This document shows, piece after piece, positions 1 to 8,881 of a DNA stretch of 64,000 nucleotides (position 1 is the first letter of the stretch; every line of letters starts with the position of its first letter). The notes below the pieces were generated by a model. That model did not search any database. It had not been told where the DNA came from and was given only the letters and a program-made list of their open reading frames with translations. Position numbers and translations under genes: made by a program. The DNA is from Kribbella sp. ALI-6-A. Lineage in GTDB: Bacteria; Actinomycetota; Actinomycetes; Propionibacteriales; Kribbellaceae. The stretch is taken from positions 1 to 64,000 of the forward strand of contig NZ_MTQN01000007.1 in assembly GCF_001984195.1 (NCBI RefSeq), given 5' to 3'.

Positions 1-1
1 A

Positions 2-124
2 CAAGCCCGCCGCGACGCCCTCCCCGCCTGGCTCCACCACTACAACCACCACCGACCCCACACCGCCATCGGCCAACTCCCACCCATCACCCGCCTAACC
101 AACCTTCCTGGGCAGTACAGCTAG
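2..124 (+). pseudogene. C-terminal end of an IS481-family transposase (cut by window edge)
   Basis: The frame starting at base 2 encodes 40 residues ending in a TAG at 122-124. It contains the block HHYNHHRPHTAIG and ends NLPGQYS, which is the usual C-terminus of IS481/IS3-type integrase-core transposases (rve fold, DDE catalysis). Only the tail is visible because the window begins inside it, so I cannot say whether the full gene is intact. No terminal inverted repeat can be recognised with confidence in the bases just downstream. Confidence 0.8.
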
Positions 125-238
125 CGCATCGGCGGCGGCCGGTCCAAGCAGTTCGATGCTGGTCTCATCGCTTGCTGCCCGCTGATCGGCGCTGCGATCG
201 TTGCGCATCCGCGAGAACGGTCGGCAAAGGAGTCAGCG

Positions 239-493
239 ATGAGTCGTTTCACGAAGTCATCACTCCGGACCATGACACGAGTGGCTGTGACAGCCGCGCT
301 GTGTCTCACGGTGGCGGGCGTGACCACCACGCCCGCTCACGCCATCATCACGAAGCGATTCGGCAGCGGTTTCCCCACCCGGGCAGCCTGTGACGACGTC
401 GGTGTGTACGAGATGCGCAACCAGGGTGCACACGACTGGACCTGCTACCCGCAGAACGGTGCGTGGAGCGGCGACCTGATCTGGTACACGTAG
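239..493 (+). CDS. small secreted protein of unknown function
   Basis: This 84-residue protein has a classical signal peptide: basic N-terminus (MSRFTKSSLRTMTR), a hydrophobic stretch to about residue 28 and a likely cleavage after AHA (residues 33-35). The mature part is only about 49 residues, with two Cys (in RAACDD and DWTCYP) that could form a disulfide, and is rich in Gly, Trp and Tyr. The start is supported by AAAGGAG about 8 bases upstream. A strong terminator follows directly. I do not recognise the family; small inhibitor or surface-active peptide are only guesses. Confidence 0.7.
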   Translation: MSRFTKSSLRTMTRVAVTAALCLTVAGVTTTPAHAIITKRFGSGFPTRAACDDVGVYEMRNQGAHDWTCYPQNGAWSGDLIWYT

Positions 494-511
494 ATCGGGC
501 TGAGAACAGGA

Positions 512-549
512 AGGGACCTTGAACAGGGTGTTGCCTGTTCAAGGTCCCT
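512..549. terminator. bidirectional hairpin terminator
   Basis: A perfect 16-base-pair stem (512-527 with 534-549) closes a six-base loop GTGTTG. It lies between the convergent ends of the secreted-protein gene (stop at 493) and the minus-strand AHSA1 gene (stop at 561), so it can serve both. Confidence 0.85.
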
Positions 550-560
550 GTGTTTCTGCG

Positions 561-1181
561 CTAGTTCTCGGGCGGGGTCTCGGGGGCGTAGTGGGCCATG
601 GCGATGGCGACCGTTTCCTCGAGGTCCTTCTCGGTCGTCGTGCCCGAGGCGCGGATTGCCTCGGTCCAGGCGTGGATGCACTGCGCGTTGTACTCGATGA
701 CCTCGGGGGAGTTGGCCATCTCGGCCGGGTCCACGTCTGCGCCGAGATCGCCGTTCAGGTAGAGCGCGAGGCCCGCGATCGCGCCGTCCCAACCGGGTCC
801 GACGTACAGGGCGCCGGCGCCGCCGGGGGCCGGCGGGTTGGCCATCGAGTGTTCGAGCTCGAACTCGGTGGTGTCGCCCGGGCCGGGCGTGAGCCGGACC
901 TCGAGCAGGCTCTCCGGGCCGCCGAACGTGACCTTGTAGCGCTTCGGCGGCTCGCACTCGAGGATCTCGCCGCCCGCGTTGCCCTGGATCTGGAAGCTGC
1001 CGCCGACCTTCAGCTCGCCCGTGACCGGGGAGAACCAGCGGGCCATCCGCTCGGGGTCGGTCAGCGCGTCCCAGACGTCCTCCGGGCCGGACTGGTAGGT
1101 CCGGCGCATCAGGACCGTCGCGGTCTCGCCGGTGCGGCTGACCTCGCGCTGGACCGCGGTGATCTGTTCCAGGATGTCCAT
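561..1181 (-). CDS. SRPBCC / AHSA1-domain protein
   Basis: The protein has 206 residues. The core (about residues 20-150) carries the activator-of-Hsp90-homolog-1 (START-like, helix-grip) pattern: RTYQSGPEDVWDALTDPERMARWF, then VGGSFQ and KVTFGG. Such proteins bind hydrophobic ligands in a deep cavity; in bacteria the ligand is rarely known. The extra C-terminal part after residue 150 is longer than in the minimal family. The ATG at 1181 was chosen because the AHSA1 alignment begins shortly after it; an open frame continues upstream but runs under the divergent ssb leader. Upstream, a TTGACT at 1253-1258 (reverse strand) is a possible -35. Confidence 0.85.
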   Translation of the reverse strand: MDILEQITAVQREVSRTGETATVLMRRTYQSGPEDVWDALTDPERMARWFSPVTGELKVGGSFQIQGNAGGEILECEPPKRYKVTFGGPESLLEVRLTPGPGDTTEFELEHSMANPPAPGGAGALYVGPGWDGAIAGLALYLNGDLGADVDPAEMANSPEVIEYNAQCIHAWTEAIRASGTTTEKDLEETVAIAMAHYAPETPPEN

Positions 1182-1358
1182 CGGTGTGTTGCCCGTCCTG
1201 TGTGGTGGTGACCGGTTGTCGCAGCCAGAATGCCGGGACCGGCTTATATAAGTCAAGGCTAAGGCATTGGGTTGTCCCCAGGTTGGCAATTCGTGCGCGG
1301 TCCGGCGCTCGGGCGCGGCATCTTCTCTGGTGACAGCACATCCGCGATCGGAGGAATC

Positions 1359-1805
1359 ATGAGCAATGACGCGTACCTGACGCTGACCGGACGGGTCGGC
1401 GGCGACGTGCAGCTCAAGCAGGTGAACGGCGGCCACGCGCTGGCCACGTTCCGGATCGGCTCCACGGCCCGCGCCTACGACCGGGACAAGGGTGACTGGG
1501 TCGACCGTCCGACCACCTGGTTCAGCGTCGAGTGCTGGCGCGGGTTGGCCCAGAACGTCGCCGAGTCGATCGGCCGGGGTGATCCCGTCGTGGTCTACGG
1601 CCGGTTGAAGACGACCGAGTGGACCGAGGACGGCGAGTCGCGCTCCCGCACGGTGCTCGAGGCCTTCTCGGTGGGGCACGACCTGTCCCGCGGCGTCACG
1701 ACGTTCAGCAAGGCGTCCCCGCAGGGTCTCGGGGCTCGGGCCTTTGATGACCTGCCTCAGCCGGTCGCGGAGGCGAATCCGTTCGGCGCCTCGAAGGCGG
1801 CGTGA
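1359..1805 (+). CDS. ssb: single-stranded DNA-binding protein
   Basis: This 148-residue protein begins with the OB fold of bacterial SSB (TLTGRVGGDVQLKQV, then ATFRIGSTARAYD, WFSVECWR, GDPVVVYGRL, about residues 6-105). It would coat single-stranded DNA in replication, recombination or uptake. The C-terminus ends NPFGASKAA instead of the acidic DDDIPF-type tip that recruits partner proteins, and it is not next to rpsF/rpsR/rplI. This is therefore most likely an accessory SSB paralogue and not the main replication SSB. The start has GGAGG at 1350-1354. Confidence 0.93.
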   Translation: MSNDAYLTLTGRVGGDVQLKQVNGGHALATFRIGSTARAYDRDKGDWVDRPTTWFSVECWRGLAQNVAESIGRGDPVVVYGRLKTTEWTEDGESRSRTVLEAFSVGHDLSRGVTTFSKASPQGLGARAFDDLPQPVAEANPFGASKAA

Positions 1806-1902
1806 GGGATGGGCGGTGGTGGTCCTGAGGGGGTCGTGACGCGGGAGGCCGGCGCCGGCGGAGTGCCCGTGGTGGTGCTTCGGCGGTGGGTACGGGATTC
1901 AC

Positions 1903-2466
1903 ATGTTCCGGATTCTGCTGACCGCACCTCGGTGGAAGCTCGCAAGCTCGGCCGGCCTGCTCGTCTTCGTCGGCTACGGCGCCGGCTTCAAGCTGGTCAA
2001 GGAGGTTTCGTGGTCGTATGCCCTGGTGATCGCCGCCACGGGAGCCGTCGCGGCGTACGTGGCGTCCACGCTGGCCCTCGGCGGGATTCGGCGTGAGGTG
2101 AAGCGAGTTGGTGCTGACCACCTTTCACCGGCCCACCAGGTGGAGGCGTACCAGGCGGTCCAGCGCGGGCACACCCATCCTGATCCGGAGATCCGAGCGG
2201 CCGCGATGCGGATCGCCGAGCATCGGCTGAAGCAAGGGCCTCAGAGCCGCAAGCTGTTCCTGGCGGCCGGCGTCCTGCTCGCGGCCTTGACTGTGATCAA
2301 CGCGGTCGCCGGCGACGTGGGCAGCGTTGTGATCACTTCCATCGGACTGATCGGTGCCGGGGTCGCCCTGTGGCAGTTGAGGACGGCCCAGCGGCGCGCT
2401 GCAGGTCTCGTTCACGGCTCGACCGGGCCAGCCGTCGCGGGGCGATGTGTCGACGAGGACGGTTGA
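1903..2466 (+). CDS. conserved membrane protein of unknown function
   Basis: The protein has 187 residues and four likely membrane helices, arranged as two hairpins (about residues 17-32 and 38-61, then 116-138 and 142-162). They are separated by a soluble, charged loop of about 55 residues with the helical stretch HPDPEIRAAAMRIAEHRL. The loop should be cytoplasmic. No catalytic motif is visible and I do not recognise the family with certainty. It sits alone between ssb and ettA. The ATG at 1903 lacks a strong ribosome site, so the start is uncertain. Confidence 0.7.
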   Translation: MFRILLTAPRWKLASSAGLLVFVGYGAGFKLVKEVSWSYALVIAATGAVAAYVASTLALGGIRREVKRVGADHLSPAHQVEAYQAVQRGHTHPDPEIRAAAMRIAEHRLKQGPQSRKLFLAAGVLLAALTVINAVAGDVGSVVITSIGLIGAGVALWQLRTAQRRAAGLVHGSTGPAVAGRCVDEDG

Positions 2467-2529
2467 CCAAGGACAGCGGCGTGGGCACCGGTTGGGATTG
2501 GGTGGGGCACAGCGCATAGGCTCTGGAGC

Positions 2530-4212
<1,683 letters not shown>

Positions 4213-4234
4213 GCATCGCAGTCATTTCGGCGAA

Positions 4235-4266
4235 GAGCCCCACCTTCCGCACGGAAGGTGGGGCTC
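4235..4266 (+). terminator. hairpin terminator after ettA
   Basis: A perfect 14-base-pair stem (4235-4248 with 4253-4266) closes the loop GCAC. It lies 22 bases after the ettA stop and is followed by ATTCGTT. It may also serve the convergent hydrolase gene ending at 4337. Confidence 0.85.
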
Positions 4267-4336
4267 ATTCGTTAGAGCAGAACGCCGGCCTGTCAGGTCC
4301 GCATCGACCGTGCGCGTTGGCCGCGGAGAGCGCGCG

Positions 4337-5044
4337 TCACGGCTCGACGTGCTCGATCCGGCTGTCGCCGAGCCGGGAACACTCCAGCAGCGTCTCGGCG
4401 AGTACCTCCGGATGGGTGAGCATCATGTCGTGCGGAGCGGTCAGAGCTCGGGTTTCGTACTGGAGGGCCGCGCCGAACCGGTCGAACGGAAAGGTCAGCG
4501 GCTCGCAGTACAGGGCCGTTCCGGGGACTCGGTCCACTGCTCCGGTCAGGGTGGTCGGCTCGGTGAAAGTGCGCAGCGGTTGGGGAAGCAGACGCTCCGC
4601 CAGCCAGTCCGCGGTGGCGGAGTCAGTGATGCCGAACGCCGCGGGGGGCGGCGAGGGGATGCGCCACCCGTCACCAGAGGTCTCCGCGGCGGCCCGGATC
4701 GCGGTCTCGAAGGACTCGGGGGCCAGGCTGAACATGCTGGCGCTGTCGGCTCCTGCCCATCCGTCGATCAGCACGATGTGGTCGACACTGCCGGGGCGCG
4801 CGTCGGCAGCCTCCCGGACCACCAGTCCGGCATAGCTGTGCCCGACCAGTACGAGTTCGTCGTCCGTCGCCACCGAGTCGAGGGCGTCGATCACGATCCT
4901 TGCGTGGTCGTGCAGCCCGTAGTCGCCGACGGCGCTGAGGTCGGGAACGAGCGTGCGGATCCCGGCGGCGTGCAGCTGCGGCACGACCAGGTCCCACGCC
5001 CACGGACCGTGCCAGGCGCCATGGACCAGAACGAACGTAGTCAC
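4337..5044 (-). CDS. alpha/beta hydrolase
   Basis: This 235-residue protein has the alpha/beta-hydrolase fold of the small esterase type (methylesterase / salicylate-binding protein 2-like). It shows the oxyanion motif LVHGAWHGPWAW at residues 6-17, the nucleophile elbow GHSYAG with Ser70, and a C-terminal His in PHDMMLTHPE. The substrate is unknown. The GTG start at 5044 is preceded by GAAGGAGAT at good spacing and is followed at once by the conserved TTFVLVHGAW strand. The open frame extends far upstream but would run through the divergent arsR promoter, so the longer version is rejected. The gene is divergent from the ArsR operon. Confidence 0.88.
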   Translation of the reverse strand: MTTFVLVHGAWHGPWAWDLVVPQLHAAGIRTLVPDLSAVGDYGLHDHARIVIDALDSVATDDELVLVGHSYAGLVVREAADARPGSVDHIVLIDGWAGADSASMFSLAPESFETAIRAAAETSGDGWRIPSPPPAAFGITDSATADWLAERLLPQPLRTFTEPTTLTGAVDRVPGTALYCEPLTFPFDRFGAALQYETRALTAPHDMMLTHPEVLAETLLECSRLGDSRIEHVEP

Positions 5045-5163
5045 TTCGCGATCTCCTTCATCACCGGTGCGACAGGCGGACCCGTCGCGGCGAGCTCCTG
5101 TGCTGTTGGCTGACGAGTCTTCGACACCACCCGCCGAGGATGTGTGACGTTCCGCTCGATAGT

Positions 5164-5199
5164 TTGCTTCTAGGCTTAGTAAGCAGTAATACTTAGCCT
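5164..5199 (+). promoter_or_regulatory. promoter and ArsR-type operator, apparently for a leaderless transcript
   Basis: TTGCTT (5164-5169), an 18-base spacer and TAATAC (5188-5193) place transcription at about 5201, exactly at the ATG of the ArsR gene. No Shine-Dalgarno sequence precedes that ATG. An imperfect inverted repeat, AGGCTTAGTA (5172-5181) and TACTTAGCCT (5190-5199), 9 of 10 pairs, covers the -10 box. This is the expected arrangement for autorepression by the ArsR protein. Confidence 0.55.
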
Positions 5200-5200
5200 C

Positions 5201-5539
5201 ATGGCTCAGTATTTGGCGGAGGTTGACGGCGTGTTCGTCGCGCTCGCCGATCCGACCCGGCGCGAGGTGGTCCGGCGGCTCGGGCGTGGTCCGGCCAGTG
5301 TGGGCGATCTGGCCGGTGAGTTCCCGATGACGTTGCCGTCGTTCATGAAGCACGTCCGGACGCTGGAGTCGAACGGCCTGATCCGGACGGTGAAGGTCGG
5401 CCGCGTGCGCACCTGTGTGCTGAATCGCGAACGGCTCGCGGTCGTCGACGACTGGCTCGCCGAGCAACGGGCGATCTGGGAAGAGCGCACCGACCGCCTC
5501 GAACAACTCGTCACCGATCTGATGGAGGAACAGGAATGA
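5201..5539 (+). CDS. ArsR-family helix-turn-helix regulator
   Basis: The protein has 112 residues and is a complete winged-helix ArsR/SmtB fold: FVALADPTRREVVRRLGRGPASVGDLA, recognition region MTLPSFMKHVRTLESNGLI, and wing VKVGRVRTCVLN. The metal-binding Cys pairs of ArsR/SmtB are absent, so it senses something other than a thiophilic metal. Regulators of this sub-type (PadR-unlike, with SRPBCC partners) typically precede an AHSA1 gene, as here. The gene overlaps the next one by ATGA, so the three genes from 5201 to 6635 form one translationally coupled operon, probably repressed by this protein. Confidence 0.9.
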   Translation: MAQYLAEVDGVFVALADPTRREVVRRLGRGPASVGDLAGEFPMTLPSFMKHVRTLESNGLIRTVKVGRVRTCVLNRERLAVVDDWLAEQRAIWEERTDRLEQLVTDLMEEQE

Positions 5540-6012
5540 ACCCCGAGCTCGACCTTGTCGTGGAGCGCGTGATCCGGGCTCCACGGACGGTCGTATGGAG
5601 TGCGTGGACCGAGCCGTCCCGGTTCGAGCGGTGGTGGGTGCCGGCTCCGACGCTGTGCCGGGTGGAGCGGCTGGAGGTCCGGCCCGGCGGTGGGCTGGTG
5701 ACGCAAATGAGCGAGGACGGCGTGACGTTCGTGCCGCAGCTCGACGCGAGCTTCGTCGTCGCGGAGGAGCTGGAGCGGATCGTGTACACCAACACGATCG
5801 ACAGCTCCTTGCGGCCGGCTAACCCGGCGCCGGTGCTGATGACGGCCGAGGTCACGTTGGCCGATCATCCCGACGGTACGGCGTACCGGGTCGTCGTGCG
5901 GCATGGGGATCCGGCGTCGCGGAAGTTGCACGAGGAGCTGGGGTTCGCCGATGGGTGGGGGTCGGTCACCGCGCAGCTTGCATCGGTCGCTGAGGCTGAG
6001 GTGGCGGGATGA
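5536..6012 (+). CDS. SRPBCC / AHSA1-domain protein
   Basis: The protein has 158 residues and is almost entirely one AHSA1-like helix-grip domain (VERVIRAPRTVVWSAWTEPSRFERWWVP, then VRPGGGLVT and LHEELGFADGWGSVTAQLASV). It probably binds a small hydrophobic ligand. Its start overlaps the arsR stop (ATGA) and its stop overlaps the start of the following gene, so stoichiometric co-expression is likely. It is not close in sequence to the AHSA1 protein at 561-1181, so the two are not recent duplicates. Confidence 0.9.
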   Translation: MNPELDLVVERVIRAPRTVVWSAWTEPSRFERWWVPAPTLCRVERLEVRPGGGLVTQMSEDGVTFVPQLDASFVVAEELERIVYTNTIDSSLRPANPAPVLMTAEVTLADHPDGTAYRVVVRHGDPASRKLHEELGFADGWGSVTAQLASVAEAEVAG

Positions 6013-6635
6013 AGGTTGTTCTCACTGAGTTCGTCACGCTTGATGGGGTCAGTCAGGGGCCTGGTTCGCCGACGGAGGACATGAGCGACGGGTTCACTGC
6101 GGGCGGGTGGCTGGTGCCGTTCCTGGACGAGACGTTCATACGGCGTACGTCCCAGTGGCTGGGGCTGGCTGATGGGCTCTTGCTCGGCCGCCGGACCTAC
6201 GAGGCTTTCGCTCGGGACTGGCCTCAGATCACCGATCCCGATGATCCGTACACCGAGCGGATGAACGCGCTGCCGAAGTATGTCGTCACCAACACGCTGG
6301 CTGAAGGTTCTTGGGATCCGACGACTGTGCTGGTCGGCGATCCGGTCGAGTCTGTGGGTCAGCTCAAGACCAAGCCGGGCCGAGAACTCCAGATCCACGG
6401 CAGCGCGCGACTCGGCAACACGCTGCTCGCGGCCGGCTTGGTCGACGTCCTGCGGTTGGCTGTTGCTCCGACCGTCGTTGGTTCCGGGCGTCGTTTGCTC
6501 GACCATCCCGGTGCCCCGATTGGTCTTCGGTTGACGCACCATGAGGTGACGTCGACGGGCTTGCTTCTTCTCCAGTACGACGCGAGGGGGAAGGCGGAGG
6601 TGGGGGAGTACGAGGGTGTGGGGGCGTTTGTTTGA
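6009..6635 (+). CDS. dihydrofolate reductase-like / RibD C-terminal-domain protein
   Basis: The protein has 208 residues. It starts KVVLTEFVTLDGVSQGPG, followed by LLLGRRTYEAFA, YVVTNTL, IHGSARLGNTLLAAGLVD and LRLAVAPTVVGSGRRLL. These are the marks of the RibD_C / DHFR-like fold that binds NADPH. Standalone members are reductases of unknown substrate; this is not the folate-pathway DHFR. It is the third gene of the ArsR operon (ATGA overlap). ArsR + AHSA1 + RibD_C is a recurrent actinobacterial association, but the pathway is not known to me. Confidence 0.88.
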   Translation: MKVVLTEFVTLDGVSQGPGSPTEDMSDGFTAGGWLVPFLDETFIRRTSQWLGLADGLLLGRRTYEAFARDWPQITDPDDPYTERMNALPKYVVTNTLAEGSWDPTTVLVGDPVESVGQLKTKPGRELQIHGSARLGNTLLAAGLVDVLRLAVAPTVVGSGRRLLDHPGAPIGLRLTHHEVTSTGLLLLQYDARGKAEVGEYEGVGAFV

Positions 6636-6711
6636 TCGGAGTCGGCGATCGGGTCGGGCGGGCGTGAAGCCGGCGCGCACGCCGAAGAAGCGGGCGGCAG
6701 CTGGCGCGTCG

Positions 6712-6867
6712 CGGGCGCTAGCCCGCCGATCTGCGCGCTAGCGGCTTGCACCGCGGCGATAGCCGCCGACTGAAGTGGGGCGCCCTGTACGCCACGACGG
6801 GCGTCAGCCCGCCGATCTGCGCGCAGCGCTTGCACCGCGCCGGGAGCCGCCGACTGAAGCGGGCGCC
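6712..6867 (+). repeat. two tandem copies of a ~70-base GC-rich repeat
   Basis: Two direct copies lie at 6712-6784 and 6798-6867. Both contain CCCGCCGATCTGCGCGC, then a GCTTGCACCGCG-like block, then AGCCGCCGACTGAAG and GCGCC. They fill most of the 342-base gap between the convergent RibD_C and MarR genes, in which I see no credible gene. The second copy runs directly into the module annotated next. Confidence 0.75.
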
Positions 6868-6943
6868 AGCACGCGCACCTCAGACCGGGTGGGCGGGAGC
6901 TGGCGCTGAAGTGAGCGCTAGCGAGCGGAAGGGCCCGCGTGGG
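6856..6943 (-). repeat. dispersed repeat module, copy 1 (second copy at 18670-18758)
   Basis: This 88-base stretch resembles 18670-18758 along its whole length. The first 24 bases are identical, both have a GGTGGG/GGGAGC middle, and both end in TAGCGAGCGGA followed by CCGCGTGGG. In both places the module lies immediately after the 3' end of a minus-strand gene and in the same orientation relative to it; here 34 bases separate it from the MarR stop. Its role is unknown: 3' UTR element, RNA-processing site or decayed mobile repeat. Confidence 0.7.
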
Positions 6944-6977
6944 AAGGAGTCATGAACCAACCCCCCGCGGGTTCCGG

Positions 6978-7442
6978 TCAGCGTTGGCCGATGTGTTCGG
7001 AGACGGCGTCGAAGACCCGGCCGACGGCGGCGAAGTCTTCGGGCGTCACCAGGTCGACGAGGTTTTCGCGGACGCCTTCGACGTGGTGCGGCGCGGCCTG
7101 TTCGAGCAGGGTGAAGCCGGCGTCGGTGAGTTCGGCCCAGACGCCGCGCTTGTCGCTGGTGCACGACGTACGGCGGACCAGGTCGGCGGCCTCCAGGCGG
7201 CCTACAGTGTGGGTGAGGCGAGAGCGGCTCTGGTGCAGGCGGTCGGCGAGGTCGGCCATCCGCAGACGGCGGTCCGGGGCCTCGGACAGACGGACCAGGA
7301 TCTCGTAGTCGTTGATGCCCAGGCCGAACTGCCGCAGGTCCTCGTCAAGCTTGGCCATCAGGCGCGCCGTGCCCAGCAGGTACGCGCGCCACGCCACCTG
7401 CTGCTCGGAGTCCAGCCACCGGGTGCCAGTCGTCATCGTCAC
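6978..7442 (-). CDS. MarR-family transcriptional regulator
   Basis: The protein has 154 residues. The winged helix spans about residues 45-110: NDYEILVRLSEAPDRRLRMADLADRLHQSRSRLTHTVGRLEAADLVRR, then the wing SDKRGVWAELTDAG. It is divergent from the YceI gene at 7540, with two AT-rich pseudo-palindromes between them. It most likely represses itself and yceI in response to a small ligand or oxidant. MTMTT offers two in-frame ATG codons (7442 and 7436); either is possible. Confidence 0.9.
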   Translation of the reverse strand: MTMTTGTRWLDSEQQVAWRAYLLGTARLMAKLDEDLRQFGLGINDYEILVRLSEAPDRRLRMADLADRLHQSRSRLTHTVGRLEAADLVRRTSCTSDKRGVWAELTDAGFTLLEQAAPHHVEGVRENLVDLVTPEDFAAVGRVFDAVSEHIGQR

Positions 7443-7466
7443 GGGAACAGTGTACCGGGAATGTAG

Positions 7467-7520
7467 TTCAGATTTAAACCGTTAGAGCAGACATCTGGGG
7501 AACAGATTGAAATTTTAACT
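7467..7520. promoter_or_regulatory. paired operator candidates between marR and yceI
   Basis: This is an AT-rich island in a GC-rich genome. TTCAGATTTAAAC (7467-7479) and TTGAAATTTTAAC (7507-7519) match at 10 of 13 positions and are 40 bases apart. The second extends to the pseudo-palindrome AGATTGAAATTTTAACT (7504-7520). Such TTnAAATTTnAA dyads are typical of MarR dimer sites. One site could control each divergent promoter. Confidence 0.55.
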
Positions 7521-7539
7521 AACTTCCTGGGAGAGCCTC

Positions 7540-8109
7540 ATGAGCATCACCGGTACGACGACCCCGACGACCAGCATCCCCGGCCTGGTGGCCGGAACCT
7601 ACGCGCTCGACAGCGCCCACACCGAGATCGGCTTCACCGTTCGCCACCTGATGACCAAGGTCCGCGGCACCTTCCGCGAGTTCGCCGGCGAGATCGTCGT
7701 CAAGGACTCGCTCGAGGAGTCGACGGCGGCGGTCACCGTCGAGCTGGCGTCCGTGCACACCCGCAGCGAGCAGCGCGACGCGCATCTGCGCTCGGGCGAC
7801 TTCTTCGACGCCGAGAACAGCCCGAAGATGACCTTCACCAGCACCGCGCTGAAGCCGGAGGGTGACGACTTCATCCTGGCCGGCGAGCTGACCATCAAGG
7901 GCGTCACGAAGCCGATCGAGTTCGCCGTCGAGTTCCTCGGCGTCGAGCAGAACGCCTACGGCCAGAAGATCATCGGCTTCGAAGGCTCCGCGTCGATCAG
8001 CCGCAAGGAGTGGGGCATCGACTTCAACGTCCCGCTGGAGGGCGGCAAGCTGCTGATCGGCGACAAGGTGGACATCCACCTCGACGTCCAGGCGGCGCTG
8101 CAGGACTGA
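7540..8109 (+). CDS. YceI-family lipid-binding protein
   Basis: The protein has 189 residues and matches the YceI domain (about residues 20-187): YALDSAHTEIGFTVRHLMTKVRGTFREFAGEI, then HTRSEQRDAHLRSGDFFDAENSPKMTFTST, GELTIKGVTKPIEF and SRKEWGIDFNVPLEGG. YceI proteins are lipocalin-like barrels that bind isoprenoid chains. There is no signal peptide, so unlike E. coli YceI this one should be cytoplasmic, as is usual in actinobacteria. It is divergent from a MarR regulator, and a terminator follows. Confidence 0.95.
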   Translation: MSITGTTTPTTSIPGLVAGTYALDSAHTEIGFTVRHLMTKVRGTFREFAGEIVVKDSLEESTAAVTVELASVHTRSEQRDAHLRSGDFFDAENSPKMTFTSTALKPEGDDFILAGELTIKGVTKPIEFAVEFLGVEQNAYGQKIIGFEGSASISRKEWGIDFNVPLEGGKLLIGDKVDIHLDVQAALQD

Positions 8110-8123
8110 CCACCGGTACGCCG

Positions 8124-8160
8124 GAAGGCCCGGACTCTCGCGAGAGAGTGCCGGGCCTTC
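8124..8160 (+). terminator. hairpin terminator after yceI
   Basis: GAAGGCCCGG plus ACTCTC pairs with GAGAGTGCCGGGCCTTC (16 pairs, one bulged C) around a GCGA loop. It sits 15 bases after the yceI stop and 22 bases before the convergent TetR stop, so it may serve both. Confidence 0.8.
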
Positions 8161-8181
8161 GGCCGTTCGTGCGGGAAAGGC

Positions 8182-8781
8182 TCAGGCCTGGACCATCCGA
8201 AGCGCCAGCTCGGCGTACAGGACACCGAGGTCCGCAGGCTTCGTCCGATGCGGCGTGTACCACCGAGCCACGTCGATCGACAGCGACAGAACGGCGAGTG
8301 TCGTACCGGGCAGGTCGTCGACACTGAAGGATCCGTCGCGTACGCCGTCGGCCAGCACGTGCTCGATCTGCCGCGAGATGGCCCGGCGAATCGCCGCCAC
8401 CTCGGTGAAGTGCTCGGGGGAGAGCGCGGCCAGCTCGTACTGGACGACGCGCGCGATCGTGTGGTGTTCGGCGTGCCAGGCGGTGAAGGCGGAGACCATC
8501 CCGCGCAGCCGATCGGTGGGCGACGGCCCTTCGTCAGCGTCCCGCAGTACGGCGAGGGCTGCCTGGTGGCCGTACAGGCTGATCTCGAAAAGCAGGCGTT
8601 CCTTCGAGGGGTAGTGCACGTACAGGGCGGCGGGGGACATGCCGGCGCGGGACGCGATGTCGCGGGTGGTGGTGGCCTGGAAGCCGCGTTCGGCGAACGC
8701 GTCGATGGCGCCGGTGAGCAGCCGGCGGGCGGCGGCCGGCTCGATGTGCTCCCACACGAGGGGACTGGTGACTGCGGACAC
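8182..8781 (-). CDS. TetR-family regulator of the adjacent fatty-acid oxidation genes
   Basis: The protein has about 199 residues. The TetR DNA-binding domain occupies roughly residues 17-60 (AARRLLTGAIDAFAERGFQATTTRDIASRAGMSPAALYVHYPSKERLLFEI). The C-terminal part is the ligand domain, probably for an acyl-CoA. It is divergent from an acyl-CoA dehydrogenase gene, with an inverted repeat between them, so repression of fatty-acid oxidation relieved by acyl-CoA is the natural model. GTG codons at 8781 and 8796 are both possible starts. The ATG at 8829 would put the operator inside the coding region and I consider it less likely. Confidence 0.88.
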   Translation of the reverse strand: MSAVTSPLVWEHIEPAAARRLLTGAIDAFAERGFQATTTRDIASRAGMSPAALYVHYPSKERLLFEISLYGHQAALAVLRDADEGPSPTDRLRGMVSAFTAWHAEHHTIARVVQYELAALSPEHFTEVAAIRRAISRQIEHVLADGVRDGSFSVDDLPGTTLAVLSLSIDVARWYTPHRTKPADLGVLYAELALRMVQA

Positions 8782-8808
8782 GTTGACACTCTGCACCGGA
8801 TTCGCGAA

Positions 8809-8826
8809 GCTAAGCAAGCGCTTAGC
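8809..8826. promoter_or_regulatory. TetR operator
   Basis: A perfect 7-base inverted repeat, GCTAAGC and GCTTAGC, with a 4-base spacer (AAGC), lies between the divergent TetR and acyl-CoA dehydrogenase genes. TetR regulators of fatty-acid and steroid catabolism in actinobacteria bind sites of this size and composition. Confidence 0.65.
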
Positions 8827-8881
8827 CATCCGTCTCAGGAGCCGGCCGAGCCGCACCCACCGACCTCGGGGAGGCGCAGCG

